Shown: piece by piece, positions 1-9,621 of the stretch
Layout of the letters: each line of letters opens with the position of its first letter
Position numbering within the stretch: position 1 is the stretch's first letter
Assembly (NCBI RefSeq): GCF_000298315.2
Contig: NZ_AEYE02000015.1
Location: 124,001-188,000, forward strand
Length of the DNA: 64,000 nucleotides
Source: Rhizobium grahamii CCGE 502
Lineage (GTDB): Bacteria > Pseudomonadota > Alphaproteobacteria > Rhizobiales > Rhizobiaceae
Direction of reading: 5' to 3'
Position numbers and translations under genes: made by a program
The notes under the pieces: generated by a model
Database searches by the model: none
What the model was told of the DNA's origin: nothing
What the model saw: the letters and a program-made list of their open reading frames with translations, nothing else

Positions 1-2
1 TT

Positions 3-65
3 GGCGCTCAGGTGCAGAATATCGATACGGGCGACGCTTTTTCGCTCGGACGCAGCAAGACGTGA
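3..65 (+). CDS. possible 3' end of an upstream gene
   Basis: One forward frame is open from the window edge and ends at TGA 63-65, giving a tail of about 20 residues that ends in LGRSKT. Its codons resemble those of the neighbouring genes, and it stops 60 bases before the efflux adaptor gene. It is too short to assign a family and may be chance. Confidence 0.25.
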   Translation, partial: GAQVQNIDTGDAFSLGRSKT

Positions 66-125
66 CACGCATTATCTTATCGACATAGTGGGCTTGCTGG
101 CAGCGGCCCAAATTGGGAGACTGCT

Positions 126-1301
126 ATGCCTTTCTCAATTAGAAACATGCTTTTGCTGAGCAGCATGATCCTCCTGCCTGCAGCAAGCGCAGTCGCCCAA
201 GGTGCCCCGCCTCCCCCACCAGTCACCGTTGCCAAGCCTGTCGTGCGCGATGTCGTCGACAACGATGAATTCATCGGCCGCTTCGAACCGGTGGATGAGG
301 TGTCTGTCCGTTCTCGCGTCGGCGGCTACCTGCAGGAAGTGCATTTCACGGACGGCGCCGTTGTCAAAGAAGGAGACCTCCTTTTCGTCATCGATCAGCG
401 GCCTTTCATTACCGCGCTGAACGAGTCGAACGCTGCCCTAGAAGTGGCCAAGTCCACGCAGACCTATGCTGAAGCCCAGTTCAAACGTGCCGAGTCGCTA
501 GCGACCAGCGGCAGCCAGTCGGTCTCCACTCTGGACGACCGGCGCCGCGAATGGATCTCGGCGCAGGCAAACGTCCGCGGTGCCCAGGCGACTGCTGACC
601 GCGCTGCTCTCGATATGGATTATACCAAGATCACAGCACCCTTGAGCGGGCGTATCGATCGCCGCCTGATCTCGATCGGCAACCTGGTTCAAGCCGACCA
701 ATCGATACTGACGACAATCGTTTCACTCGACCCGATCGACTTTTACTTCGATGTGGACGAGCGCCGACTCCTGAATTTCGCAGACACTGCTCGCAGGAAG
801 GGCCAGGTGCTTCAGCAGGGCGGAGGCGGCGTCGACGTGACGGTGACGATCAGCGACCCGAACGCCAAGCCCTTCATGGGAAAGCTCGACTTTGCGGAGA
901 ACAGGATCGACAACCAGAGCGGCACGATCCGGCTCCGCGCTCGCTTCGCCAACCCGGATCTGGTGCTTCAGCCTGGACTGTTTGGGCGCATTCAGGTTGC
1001 GGCTTCCAATACCTATAAAGCCGTCCTCGTCCCCGACGAAGCGATCGGCTCCGACCAGAATGAGCGCGTCGTGTATGTCGTCGGCACCGATGGCAAGGTT
1101 TCGACCATGCCCGTGCGACCGGGCCCCCGGCTTTATGGCTATCGGGTCATCCGTGAGGGCCTCGACGGCACCGAGACGATTGTCGTCAATGGTCTGATGC
1201 GCGTTCGGCCCGGTGCGACGATCACGCCGAAGATGACGGAACTGCCACAAGAACGGCGTGACACGCCGCCCGATTCCGCTGTCACGGAGAGCGGACAATG
1301 A
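126..1301 (+). CDS. RND efflux periplasmic adaptor (AcrA/MexE-type)
   Basis: Membrane-fusion protein of 391 aa that would link an inner-membrane RND pump to an outer-membrane channel. An N-terminal signal peptide of about 25 residues ends near ASAVAQ. It is followed by the lipoyl/beta-barrel region with the family motif LFVIDQRPF near residue 97, a helical hairpin and a C-terminal beta-barrel region. ATG 126 has GGGAG upstream. The 3' end overlaps the pump gene by 4 bases (ATGA), so the two are translationally coupled. No TolC-like channel gene lies nearby. Substrates cannot be read from sequence; multidrug or bile/flavonoid efflux is usual for the family. Confidence 0.9.
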   Translation: MPFSIRNMLLLSSMILLPAASAVAQGAPPPPPVTVAKPVVRDVVDNDEFIGRFEPVDEVSVRSRVGGYLQEVHFTDGAVVKEGDLLFVIDQRPFITALNESNAALEVAKSTQTYAEAQFKRAESLATSGSQSVSTLDDRRREWISAQANVRGAQATADRAALDMDYTKITAPLSGRIDRRLISIGNLVQADQSILTTIVSLDPIDFYFDVDERRLLNFADTARRKGQVLQQGGGGVDVTVTISDPNAKPFMGKLDFAENRIDNQSGTIRLRARFANPDLVLQPGLFGRIQVAASNTYKAVLVPDEAIGSDQNERVVYVVGTDGKVSTMPVRPGPRLYGYRVIREGLDGTETIVVNGLMRVRPGATITPKMTELPQERRDTPPDSAVTESGQ

Positions 1302-4300
1302 GATTTGCCCATTTTTTCGTAGACCGGCCGATCTTTGCGGCCGTCATCTCGATTGTCTTTCTCGTCGTCGGTAGCATTGCCTATACGCAATTGCCGGTAT
1401 CGCAGTATCCCGAGATTGCACCGCCGACCATCGTCGTACGCACCTCTTACCCGGGTGCCGACCCGCAGACGATCGCCGACACCGTGTCGACACCGCTCGA
1501 ACAGCAGATCAACGGCGTCGAGGACATGCTCTACATGTCCTCCTATTCCAGCGCTGACGGCGCCATGTCGCTGACGATTACGTTCAAGCTGGGCACTGAC
1601 CTCGATAAGGTGCAGGTTCTTGTCCAGAACCGCGTTTCGATCGCCCTGCCCCGGCTTCCTGAAGAGGTACAGCGGCTTGGCGTGACCACCGACAAGAGTT
1701 CTCCCGACCTTATGATGGTCGTGCACGTTCTGTCTCCCTCGCACCGCTATGACCAGCTTTACGTCTCGAACTACGCCCGCAACCGTATCCGCGACGTACT
1801 GGTCCGCCTCGACGGCGTTGGCGACGTGCAGATCTTCGGTGAACGCCAATATTCGATGCGAATCTGGCTCGACCCAGAAAAGCTCTCCGCCTACCAGATG
1901 ACATCGGATGACGTTGTCGCAGCGCTCCGAGACCAAAACGTTCAGGTATCAGGCGGCAAGATCGGTGCGCCGCCCGTTACCGGCAAGAATGCATTTGAAT
2001 ACACGGTGCGAACCGAAGGACGTTTTTCCGATGTCCGCCAATTTCGCTATGTCATCGTCAAATCGACTGCGAGTGGCCGCCTCGTCGCGCTGCAGGATAT
2101 CGCTCGTATCGAACTCGGCGCACAGGATTACGTCACCAACAGCTATCTCAACAACGATCCCGCGGTCGCACTCGGCGTCTTCGCCCGGCCTGGAACCAAC
2201 GCCCTGGATACTGCGCATCAGGTCCAGGCGATCATGAAGGATATCTCGCAGAATTTCCCACCAGGTTTGGAGTATCGGATCGTCTACGACACGACCGAAT
2301 TCATTTCAGATTCGATCGCAGAGGTCTATCGAACGATCGCCGAGGCGGCGATTCTGGTGGCCATTGTTGTCTTGGTTTTCCTGCAATCCTGGCGAACGGC
2401 GATCATTCCCATCGTCGCGATACCGGTATCGCTGATCGGCACCTTTGCGGTGCTGCTGGCGTTCGGCTTCTCGCTCAACATGCTGACTCTGTTCGGCCTA
2501 GTGCTTGCGATCGGTATCGTCGTCGACGATGCCATCGTCGTGGTGGAGAACGTCGAGCGCAATCTGGCGCGGGGGATGACTCCGAAGGAAGCGGCTCATG
2601 TCACCATGGATGAGGTCGGCACCGCGGTCGTTGCGATTTCGTTGGTCCTTATCGCCGTGTTCGTACCAACGGCATTCATTCCCGGCATATCTGGCCAGTT
2701 CTACAGGCAATTCGCGGTTACGATTTCGGTCACCACGGCGATCTCGGCGTTGAATTCCCTGACGCTTTCGCCGGCGTTGGCGGGGATCTTGCTGAAGAGC
2801 CATGACCACGAGAGCAAGCGCGTCAGCATCGCAACGCGTTTCACACGCGGTTTGGCCAACGGCTTCAACCACGGCTTCGATCGAATGAGCGCCGGCTATT
2901 CATGGATCATCCGGCATCTCGTCAGCAGCTGGGTGGGGTTGACCTGCGCGCTTCTGGTCTTCGCAGGGCTCTTGGGAGCAACCTGGTACATGGGCACAAA
3001 AGTCCCTTCGGGCTTTATCCCGACCATGGACCAGGGTTACGCGATCATCGTCATACAGCTTCCCGATGGCGCCTCGCTCGCTCGTACGGATGCCGTCGTC
3101 AAGCAGGTTGGCGACATCGCCCGGCAGGTTCCCGGCGTCGGCAACGCCGTGCAGTTCGCGGGCTTCAGCGGCGCGACCTTCACGAATGCCTCCAATGCCG
3201 GCGTGGTTTTCGTCCCGTTCAAGTCTTTCGCCGAACGTGAGGAAGGCGGCGAGACCGCAAACAAGATCATCGGCGAGCTGTTCGGTAAGCTGCAGAATAT
3301 CCAGGAAGCGTTCATCATCGCCATCCCGCCGCCGTCCGTACGAGGCGTCGGCAACTCCGGCGGCTTCAAGATGCAGATTTCGGATCTTGATAACGCCGAC
3401 ATGACGCGCGTGCTTGGCCTCGCGCGCCAGATGATGGGCGCTGCGGCCACGACGTCAGGACTGACCGGCGTCTTCACGACGTTCTCAGATGCCAGCCCAC
3501 AATACTTCCTTGAGATCGACCGCGACAAGGCTCGCTTCCTGAACGTGCCGATCCCTAACATCTTCAACGCCCTGTCGATCAACCTCGGCGTTTCCTATGT
3601 CAACGATTTCAATGCGTTCGGCCGCGTCTATCAGGTTCGCGCCCAGGCCGACCGGCAATACAGGATGGACAGGGAAGACATCCTTGCACTGAAGGTCCGG
3701 TCGGCGACGGGCGCGCTGGTACCGCTCGGAACCCTGATGGAGATCAAGGATGCAAGCGGCCCGGCGCTTGTCCAGCGTTACAATATGTATGTCTCGGTGC
3801 CCCTGCAGGGCAATCCGACGCCTGGGACGTCGACCGGCGATGCCATCAAGAAGATGGAAGCGCTGGCGGCAAAGATCTTGCCACCAGGGACCACCTTCGA
3901 ATGGACCGAATTGGCCTATCAGGAAACGCATACCGGAAACACGGCGATATACATATTCATTCTGTCCGTGGTCTTCGTCTTCCTGGCTTTGGCTGCCCAA
4001 TACGAGAGCTGGGTGTTGCCTCTGGCGATCATCCTGATCGTCCCGCTTGCCGTGCTCGCCGCGTTGATCGGTGTCTGGTTGAGAGGGATGGACAACAACG
4101 TCCTCACGCAGATCGGTCTGATCGTGCTGATCGGCCTTGCTGCGAAGAACGCCATCCTGATCGTCGAATTCGCCCGGCAGGCTGAAGAGGAAGGCAAATC
4201 ACCGGTGGAGGCTGCGGTGGAGGCCAGCCACCTTCGCCTCCGCCCGATCCTGATGACGGCATTCGCCTTTATCTTCGGCGTCCTGCCCCTCGCAATCGCC

Positions 4301-4495
4301 ACCGGCCCCGGAGCCGAAATGCGTCAGTCACTCGGGACGGCCGTTTTCTCAGGGATGCTTGGCGTAACGATTTTCGGCCTGTTCCTGACGCCCGTTTTCT
4401 ACGTCGTCCTGCGCGGGTGGCGTCGGAAAAAACCTGTTGCACAGACCGAGACCGCGCCGCCCTCCGAGGAGGCTGCCACCGGGACTTCTTCATGA
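1298..4495 (+). CDS. RND multidrug efflux pump, HAE-1 family (AcrB/MexF-like)
   Basis: Inner-membrane proton-driven pump of 1065 aa, the normal full length for HAE-1 transporters. It has an N-terminal transmembrane helix, two large periplasmic loops and two blocks of membrane helices. The proton-relay acidic pair in helix 4 is present (GIVVDDAIVVVENVER, near residue 408). The C-terminal tail is hydrophilic. It overlaps the adaptor gene by 4 bases and its 3' end overlaps the convergent exoZ by 6 bases. It probably exports hydrophobic toxicants with the adaptor. No dedicated regulator gene is visible in the window. Confidence 0.93.
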   Translation: MRFAHFFVDRPIFAAVISIVFLVVGSIAYTQLPVSQYPEIAPPTIVVRTSYPGADPQTIADTVSTPLEQQINGVEDMLYMSSYSSADGAMSLTITFKLGTDLDKVQVLVQNRVSIALPRLPEEVQRLGVTTDKSSPDLMMVVHVLSPSHRYDQLYVSNYARNRIRDVLVRLDGVGDVQIFGERQYSMRIWLDPEKLSAYQMTSDDVVAALRDQNVQVSGGKIGAPPVTGKNAFEYTVRTEGRFSDVRQFRYVIVKSTASGRLVALQDIARIELGAQDYVTNSYLNNDPAVALGVFARPGTNALDTAHQVQAIMKDISQNFPPGLEYRIVYDTTEFISDSIAEVYRTIAEAAILVAIVVLVFLQSWRTAIIPIVAIPVSLIGTFAVLLAFGFSLNMLTLFGLVLAIGIVVDDAIVVVENVERNLARGMTPKEAAHVTMDEVGTAVVAISLVLIAVFVPTAFIPGISGQFYRQFAVTISVTTAISALNSLTLSPALAGILLKSHDHESKRVSIATRFTRGLANGFNHGFDRMSAGYSWIIRHLVSSWVGLTCALLVFAGLLGATWYMGTKVPSGFIPTMDQGYAIIVIQLPDGASLARTDAVVKQVGDIARQVPGVGNAVQFAGFSGATFTNASNAGVVFVPFKSFAEREEGGETANKIIGELFGKLQNIQEAFIIAIPPPSVRGVGNSGGFKMQISDLDNADMTRVLGLARQMMGAAATTSGLTGVFTTFSDASPQYFLEIDRDKARFLNVPIPNIFNALSINLGVSYVNDFNAFGRVYQVRAQADRQYRMDREDILALKVRSATGALVPLGTLMEIKDASGPALVQRYNMYVSVPLQGNPTPGTSTGDAIKKMEALAAKILPPGTTFEWTELAYQETHTGNTAIYIFILSVVFVFLALAAQYESWVLPLAIILIVPLAVLAALIGVWLRGMDNNVLTQIGLIVLIGLAAKNAILIVEFARQAEEEGKSPVEAAVEASHLRLRPILMTAFAFIFGVLPLAIATGPGAEMRQSLGTAVFSGMLGVTIFGLFLTPVFYVVLRGWRRKKPVAQTETAPPSEEAATGTSS

Positions 4496-5497
4496 AGGGC
4501 GCCGCTCGACTACGTTCTGTTTGAACAGGTCTGACGACAGGACCTTCCGGAGCGGCTTCTCGACAAGCTCGTAAGCTGCCGCTCCGAGAACCGTTCCGCC
4601 AACAGCGGCGAGCGCGATCGTCGACGTGGTCGACAGCCCGATCATTCCGGCAGCCTTGACGATCACCGAGATCGCCAGCGTGTGCCAGAGGTAGATAGAA
4701 TAGGACGCATCGCCGAGATAAGTGAGAAGCGGTACGCGGCCAATGCTGCCATCTGTCTCGAGCGACACCATGCCGTAAACCAGTGCCATGGCGAGCGGCC
4801 CGCAGATCGTTTCGTCGAAATCGGCACCGATCAGGAAAATTGTCGCAAAGCCGGAGAGCGAGGCACCGACACAAGCAAGCCCCAGGCTGGTTCCTGCGAT
4901 CCACCGCTTGATCCACAATTCCGCGATGAAGACGCCTCCGAGGAATTCCAGAATGATCGGCCGGGTAAAGGTTTTGAGCACCGGCGACGCCGGCTCGAAA
5001 AGAAGGCCGATCAGGAAAAAGCCACCGAAGATCGCCGTCAGATACAGCAGCCGCCAGCGACGTGGCAGGAAAAGCGCCCCGGCAAACAACACGTAAAAGA
5101 ACATCTCAAAATTCAGCGTCCAACCCTGGACGAGGACCGGCCAGATGTCGCCGGTGCTTGGCGACGGGGCTGGAATGAAGAGCAGCGAGGCAAGGATGTG
5201 GGCGCCGGTCAGCTTCAGGTTCGGGAACAGGCCGACCACAGCGCCGGCGATCATCACGCCAGTCACCAGCCAGTAGGATGGCGCGATGCGCCGGATGCGA
5301 TCGAGCAGGAACCCTTGCGGTGTCATCGGCCGGCGATCACTGATGACCCACATGATGAAACCGCTGATCACGAAGAAGACGTCGACGCCAGCGGCACCGA
5401 TTGCAAAATGCTCACCGGTCCTTTCGGCAGCGTGGAAGACCACGACGGCAAGTGCCGCAAAGGCGCGCAGATATTGGATGCCGTAAAGTGTCTTCAT
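4490..5497 (-). CDS. exoZ: exopolysaccharide acetyltransferase ExoZ
   Basis: Membrane acyltransferase of the acyltransferase-3 family, 335 aa with about ten hydrophobic segments. It starts MKTLYGIQYLRAFAALAVV and carries the conserved early histidine (VVFHAAE) and the arginine-rich DRIRRIAPSYW segment. In succinoglycan synthesis ExoZ adds the acetyl group to the lipid-linked repeat unit. It is the last gene of exoY-exoF-exoQ-exoZ, 45 bases after exoQ, the order known from Sinorhizobium meliloti. The assignment rests on both sequence and position. Confidence 0.85.
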   Translation of the reverse strand: MKTLYGIQYLRAFAALAVVVFHAAERTGEHFAIGAAGVDVFFVISGFIMWVISDRRPMTPQGFLLDRIRRIAPSYWLVTGVMIAGAVVGLFPNLKLTGAHILASLLFIPAPSPSTGDIWPVLVQGWTLNFEMFFYVLFAGALFLPRRWRLLYLTAIFGGFFLIGLLFEPASPVLKTFTRPIILEFLGGVFIAELWIKRWIAGTSLGLACVGASLSGFATIFLIGADFDETICGPLAMALVYGMVSLETDGSIGRVPLLTYLGDASYSIYLWHTLAISVIVKAAGMIGLSTTSTIALAAVGGTVLGAAAYELVEKPLRKVLSSDLFKQNVVERRPS

Positions 5498-5542
5498 CGG
5501 TTTCCTCGGGGAGCCGGTCAGGCCGGTCGAAATGTTATGGCG

Positions 5543-6808
5543 TTATTGAGCGATGGGCTCTGGCGACGCCTGGTGTCGCCAATGGCTGGCCGTCGGCAGC
5601 CGACGCGCAGTCGCCAGCTTTCCAGCGGTGAAGTAGAAAAGAAACGTTCCGACGTTGTACGGCGTCAGAATATCGATCTCCACGAAGGAGCGGATCGTCA
5701 GCAGGACGGCGATAGAGAAAAGCAGATAGGATTCAACATTCCTGAAATCCTCGATGACGCGCCGCAAGTGCCCCCAGAGGATCCGCAGCAGCATCATCGC
5801 GAGGGTAAAGACGCCCGCTAGGCCCAGTTCGACGGCCGTTTCGATATAGGTGTTATGGAAATGGAAGCCGCTGCGCGACCCGATGAAGAACTCTTCCCAC
5901 AGACGCTCCGGCTCGGAGAAGCCCTGGACCCAATAGGCCTGATAGCCGATGCCGAAAATCGGATTCTGTTTTGCCGCCTCGATCCCCTGTTGCCAGAGAT
6001 AGGTGCGCCCGGTCAGGGTGGAGTCCTTGCCGAAGATGCCAAGAACAGCATCGACTGCCCCGAGATAGACACCCGCAACGGCGAGAACGATAACGGCCAC
6101 ACCGCCGCCGACGACGAGCAGTTTACGGTGATCTGGCGTCAGTGCGAGGACGACATGCAATCCCATCATCAAGGCCAGCACAACAGCTGTGGTCAGCACG
6201 GATGTCGCCGATTGGCAGGCAATGAGGCAATAGGCGGACAAAAGCCCAACCACGCCGGACGCAGCCATCCAGAGGCGTCTCTCGCCGAAGATGAAAACGG
6301 TTGCGAACGAAACGATGAGCCCCAGCGACGCATAGAAGCCGAGCTGGTTCTTCGAGGCGAAGGCCCCCACGAAACTGAAGGTGCCATCCAGCGGATCGTA
6401 TTCGTAGTAGCCGAACAGCAGCGAATAAACGAGAACGATCCCAACACCGGCAACCATGCCAACCGTCAGGGTTCTGACGTCGAGCACACGCACCGCAATC
6501 AGCGCACAGATGACCTGCGTCAGGTACTGAATGCTGGCCCGTAGCGAGATGCTGGGAACAGCCGACCAGAACACCGACAGGAAGGCGAGTGCCGCGAAGG
6601 CATAGATCCAGAGGTAACGACCATGGCTGCCGAGCACCTTCTTGTAGTCGACGGCGATCAGCGGCAGCCAGAGCACATAGTAAAGCAGGATCGCCACCTG
6701 CCCGAACTTGATCGAGTAGGCGAAGCAAAAGAGTGACAGTGCCACGGCGGGGATGGCATAAGCCGCGTTCCCACCTGGCTGAATGAGCGCCGATTTTGCG
6801 ATCCGCAT
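5543..6808 (-). CDS. exoQ: exopolysaccharide polymerase ExoQ (O-antigen ligase/Wzy fold)
   Basis: Polytopic membrane protein of 421 aa with roughly ten to eleven hydrophobic segments. A long hydrophilic loop before the last segments contains FGIGYQAYWVQ and FHFHNTYIETAVELG, typical of the O-antigen ligase/Wzy domain. In the succinoglycan pathway ExoQ joins repeat units into high-molecular-weight polymer. The gene lies 10 bases after exoF and 45 before exoZ, consistent with one transcript. Confidence 0.87.
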   Translation of the reverse strand: MRIAKSALIQPGGNAAYAIPAVALSLFCFAYSIKFGQVAILLYYVLWLPLIAVDYKKVLGSHGRYLWIYAFAALAFLSVFWSAVPSISLRASIQYLTQVICALIAVRVLDVRTLTVGMVAGVGIVLVYSLLFGYYEYDPLDGTFSFVGAFASKNQLGFYASLGLIVSFATVFIFGERRLWMAASGVVGLLSAYCLIACQSATSVLTTAVVLALMMGLHVVLALTPDHRKLLVVGGGVAVIVLAVAGVYLGAVDAVLGIFGKDSTLTGRTYLWQQGIEAAKQNPIFGIGYQAYWVQGFSEPERLWEEFFIGSRSGFHFHNTYIETAVELGLAGVFTLAMMLLRILWGHLRRVIEDFRNVESYLLFSIAVLLTIRSFVEIDILTPYNVGTFLFYFTAGKLATARRLPTASHWRHQASPEPIAQ

Positions 6809-6818
6809 TGCGGCCTCG

Positions 6819-8090
6819 TTATCTCATCGCCAATCCGGCAGTGACCTTGATCAGGTCGCCGGGCAAGAGCGCCGTATTTTCCTGAACCGGAATCTCCTTC
6901 GCCTTGCCGTCAACTTCGCGGACGACCGAATAGGCGATGCTCGCAGCCCCGGTGCTGGTGTCAAAACGGGCGGCATCGGTCGATTGCGTCAACGCCTCCG
7001 CCATCAGCGAGTTGCTGGTTTCAAGCTTGAGATTGAGTTCGTCGAGCTGAGCGTCGGCATTCTGGAGCTCTTGGGATAGCTGTGCATCCCAGTCGTTCCG
7101 AAGCGTGATCTCGTCCTGGTTGGCCTTGCTGATATCCTGCTTGGCCTTCAGCGAATTGGTATCGATATCGAGAAGCGTCGCCTCGGTATCTGCAGCCCGC
7201 TGTTCGGCCGCCATCTTGCGTGCACTGAGCGCAAGCCCTTTTTCCGCAAGATCCTCCACCTTGTCGCGGTCCTCGGTTGCAAGCTGCAACTGCCGAGTCT
7301 GCGTTTCGGTTTTCTTCGCAAGAGTCTCGACCTCGCTTTGCAGCAGTTGCTTGAGGTCGGCGAGTGCCTGAAGCTGCAGCGTCAAGCGCTTCTTGCGGGT
7401 GTTCATGAGCGCCGTTTCGCTGTCAAGCAGAGGCTTCGCCTCCGGCTTGTCCTGCAGCTCCTTCGGCATTTCAATCGTATCCTGGTTGGCGATCTCGGCG
7501 CGCAGCCGGGCCTGCTTCACCAACAGGCGTGCGCGGTCGGCCATGTAGACGACCGCGTCCCCTTTGGCGTTGATGAAGTCACGGGCAAACCGTTGCCCAG
7601 CGTCCGCGCGGCGCAGACCGCCGGCAAGACTCACGGCCTTAACGATCGTCAGATTCGGCGCAAACGGATATTCGCCGGGCTTTTCGACGTCACCGGACAG
7701 ATAAACCGGCCGGAATTCCGAGAGCTCGACCGAGGCAGATGGACGGTCCTTCAGAGCAAATTGCTTCTGCAGAGCCGTGCCGATCTCCTGGGCGATTGCG
7801 TCAGTCGTTTTGCCCGAAGCAGGCATGTCTCCGACGAAAGGCAAAGAAATGCTTCCTGAAGGCCCGACCGTGTAGTCCCCACTGACGACCGACCAGTCGC
7901 GGATGCTGCCATCCGCGGTCTGCCACTCGGCAACCCGGATCTTCAGCTTGTCCATGATACCAAGACGGTAGTCGTCGGCAGCAGCAAGCGATGAAGACGC
8001 CAGAAAAGCACCAAGTCCGGCTGCGACAACAATACCGGATCTTAGCGTGCGAAATCGTCCGGCCTTGCCGTCAAGAAAGCGTTTTTCCAT
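6819..8090 (-). CDS. exoF: outer-membrane-type polysaccharide export protein ExoF
   Basis: Exported protein of 423 aa from ATG 8090, preceded by GGGGAAGG. A signal peptide of about 45 residues ends near SSLAAADD. The polysaccharide-export (BexD/Wza-like) domain follows (YRLGIMDKLKIRV, YTVGPSGSISLPFVG), then a SLBB-like region (VYLSGDVEKPGEYPF), then a long coiled-coil stretch rich in Q, E, K and L, and a final VVREVDGK...LLPGDLIKV segment. The length is close to that of S. meliloti ExoF. An upstream in-frame extension to 8189 overlaps exoY and lacks a better ribosome site, so 8090 is preferred. It acts with ExoP and ExoQ in polymer export. Confidence 0.88.
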   Translation of the reverse strand: MEKRFLDGKAGRFRTLRSGIVVAAGLGAFLASSSLAAADDYRLGIMDKLKIRVAEWQTADGSIRDWSVVSGDYTVGPSGSISLPFVGDMPASGKTTDAIAQEIGTALQKQFALKDRPSASVELSEFRPVYLSGDVEKPGEYPFAPNLTIVKAVSLAGGLRRADAGQRFARDFINAKGDAVVYMADRARLLVKQARLRAEIANQDTIEMPKELQDKPEAKPLLDSETALMNTRKKRLTLQLQALADLKQLLQSEVETLAKKTETQTRQLQLATEDRDKVEDLAEKGLALSARKMAAEQRAADTEATLLDIDTNSLKAKQDISKANQDEITLRNDWDAQLSQELQNADAQLDELNLKLETSNSLMAEALTQSTDAARFDTSTGAASIAYSVVREVDGKAKEIPVQENTALLPGDLIKVTAGLAMR

Positions 8091-8164
8091 TACCTTCCCC
8101 GTGTCTCGGCACGACAAGCCGCAAAGCGTCGCCGCGCAGTACTGTTTGGGTTTTGAGATGCGGC

Positions 8165-8846
8165 TTAGTAGCTGCCGCGTTGAGCGCATACCGCCGGAAT
8201 TGTGCGTGCGATGATCACGACATCCCGAACCAGCGACCAGTTTTCGACGTAGTGTGTGTCGAAGGCGACGCGAGTTGCGTAAGAAACGTCATTGCGTCCG
8301 CTGATCTGCCACAGGCCCGTCAGGCCAGGGCGAGATTGCAGATAGTAGACGGCCGAATTCTCGTACATTTCGAGTTCGTCTCGAACGACAGGACGCGGAC
8401 CGACGACGCTCATTTCGCCGCGGATGATATTGAAGAGCTGGGGCAGCTCATCAAGACTCAACTTGCGTAGAACGGCACCAACGGCAGTAACCCGGGGGTC
8501 ATCCTGCAGTTTGCGCGTTGCACGCCACTCTTCCATGGCCTTCGGATTGTTACGCAGGTGCTCCTGCAGAACCTTATCACCATTGGTGACCATTGTCCGA
8601 AACTTCAGGCAACGGAACTCCTGGCCGTTATGGCCGATGCGGCGATGTCCATAGAAGATCGGTCCTTTGTCCGAGAGCTTCACTAGCAACATCACCATTA
8701 AAAAAAAGCGGGCTCAGAAAGATGAGCCCGAGGCATGCGGCGGACATGTCGAATGCCCGTTTCGCGATCCCGCCAGTCGGCGGAAACACGCTCTGATGAA
8801 CTACGCCATAAACTGGCGAACTGTCCGATCTCGTCGCAGACTTCAT
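8165..8846 (-). pseudogene. exoY: exoY, undecaprenyl-phosphate galactosephosphotransferase, frameshifted in a T8 run
   Basis: ExoY is the bacterial sugar transferase that starts the succinoglycan repeat unit. The first 48 or so residues (MKSATRSDSSPVYG to LIFLSPLFF) are encoded from ATG 8846. All later residues (VMLLVKLSDKGPIFYGHRR to IPAVCAQRGSY) lie in another frame that ends at TAA 8165. The switch falls at eight consecutive A on the plus strand (8700-8707, T8 in the gene). Seven T would restore LSPLFLMVMLLVKL and one 226-residue protein; the 682-base span is exactly one base too long. The catalytic-region motifs KFRTM, DELPQL, GPRPV and RPGLTGLWQ are intact. It may be a true mutation, a slippage switch or a sequencing error. 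Confidence 0.85.
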
Positions 8847-9621
8847 AGAGGTAACTCCACTTATGTTTGCCGTTTGGTCGGGTAGGCTCAGGCCGCTTAG
8901 CTAGCGCTGACGAGTTCAAAGTGTATGAGGTGATTTTGTTTTTTTAAGCCACAATTTTGCGACTGTGCCTTTCCGGCATGTTTTCGGAGCCGCCGTTCAA
9001 CTTTTTTGTTTTTAAGAATGTTCTGAAACAATCATACAATTCTTTGGCGATTTCGAACTAATCTCTGCGTGTACCAATAAAAGTCTCTGGCATTGCTATC
9101 CGAGCCAAAGATACTGAAGTCTAGGACGTCAGGGCGGGGTGCCGGCAATTGCTGGTTTGCACTGTCGGCTTCTGAAAAAGGCCCGGTTTCTATTTGCAAA
9201 AAGGGACCGCCTATTGCATCGCACCATACATTTTGCACTGCACCAGCTAACCGTTTGAAATTAAAACTTTGTAATAAAAGTTGAACGGAAAGCGCTCTAA
9301 ACGCACCCCTTACCGCATACATTGTGGCACTAATAGGAGCGTGTATTGCCAAATTGTGCGCAACTAGCGATGGGTGCAATATTTTTTAATCATCTTTCGC
9401 GGAAGCGATCGAAGGATGGCGGTGCGTGGCATTTTTACCAATAGCCGGAAGAAACCTTTAAGATCGTAGCTGTACTACGCATCTCGCAGACGCAAAAAAG
9501 CGCCTTCAGACCTTCAGTTGAAACAGGAAGTCCTGTAGAACATTATCCTAGGAAGGATCCTGGTGGCGCTTTCGTCTTCAATGATTGTACGTTGAACGAA
9601 GCTCCGATGGAGGAGGCACAC
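8847..9621. promoter_or_regulatory. long AT-rich divergent control region between exoY and exoX
   Basis: These 775 bases are clearly richer in A and T than the flanking genes and hold no convincing gene. They contain a 13-base inverted repeat (8993-9005 and 9276-9288), a near-palindrome with a GCAATTGC core (9142-9155) and several A/T tracts such as 9380-9388. In S. meliloti the equivalent exoX-exoY interval carries the promoters and regulator sites of both genes, so the same role is inferred here. Exact promoters cannot be fixed by eye. Confidence 0.6.

Noticed and set aside
4682-5821. 379-codon plus-strand frame across exoZ/exoQ
   Set aside because: Very charged, shadow-like composition, overlaps two clear exo genes.
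9032-9379. 115-codon minus-strand open frame in the exoY-exoX gap
   Set aside because: AT-rich region, no ribosome site, no recognisable protein character, and it covers the region expected to hold the promoters.
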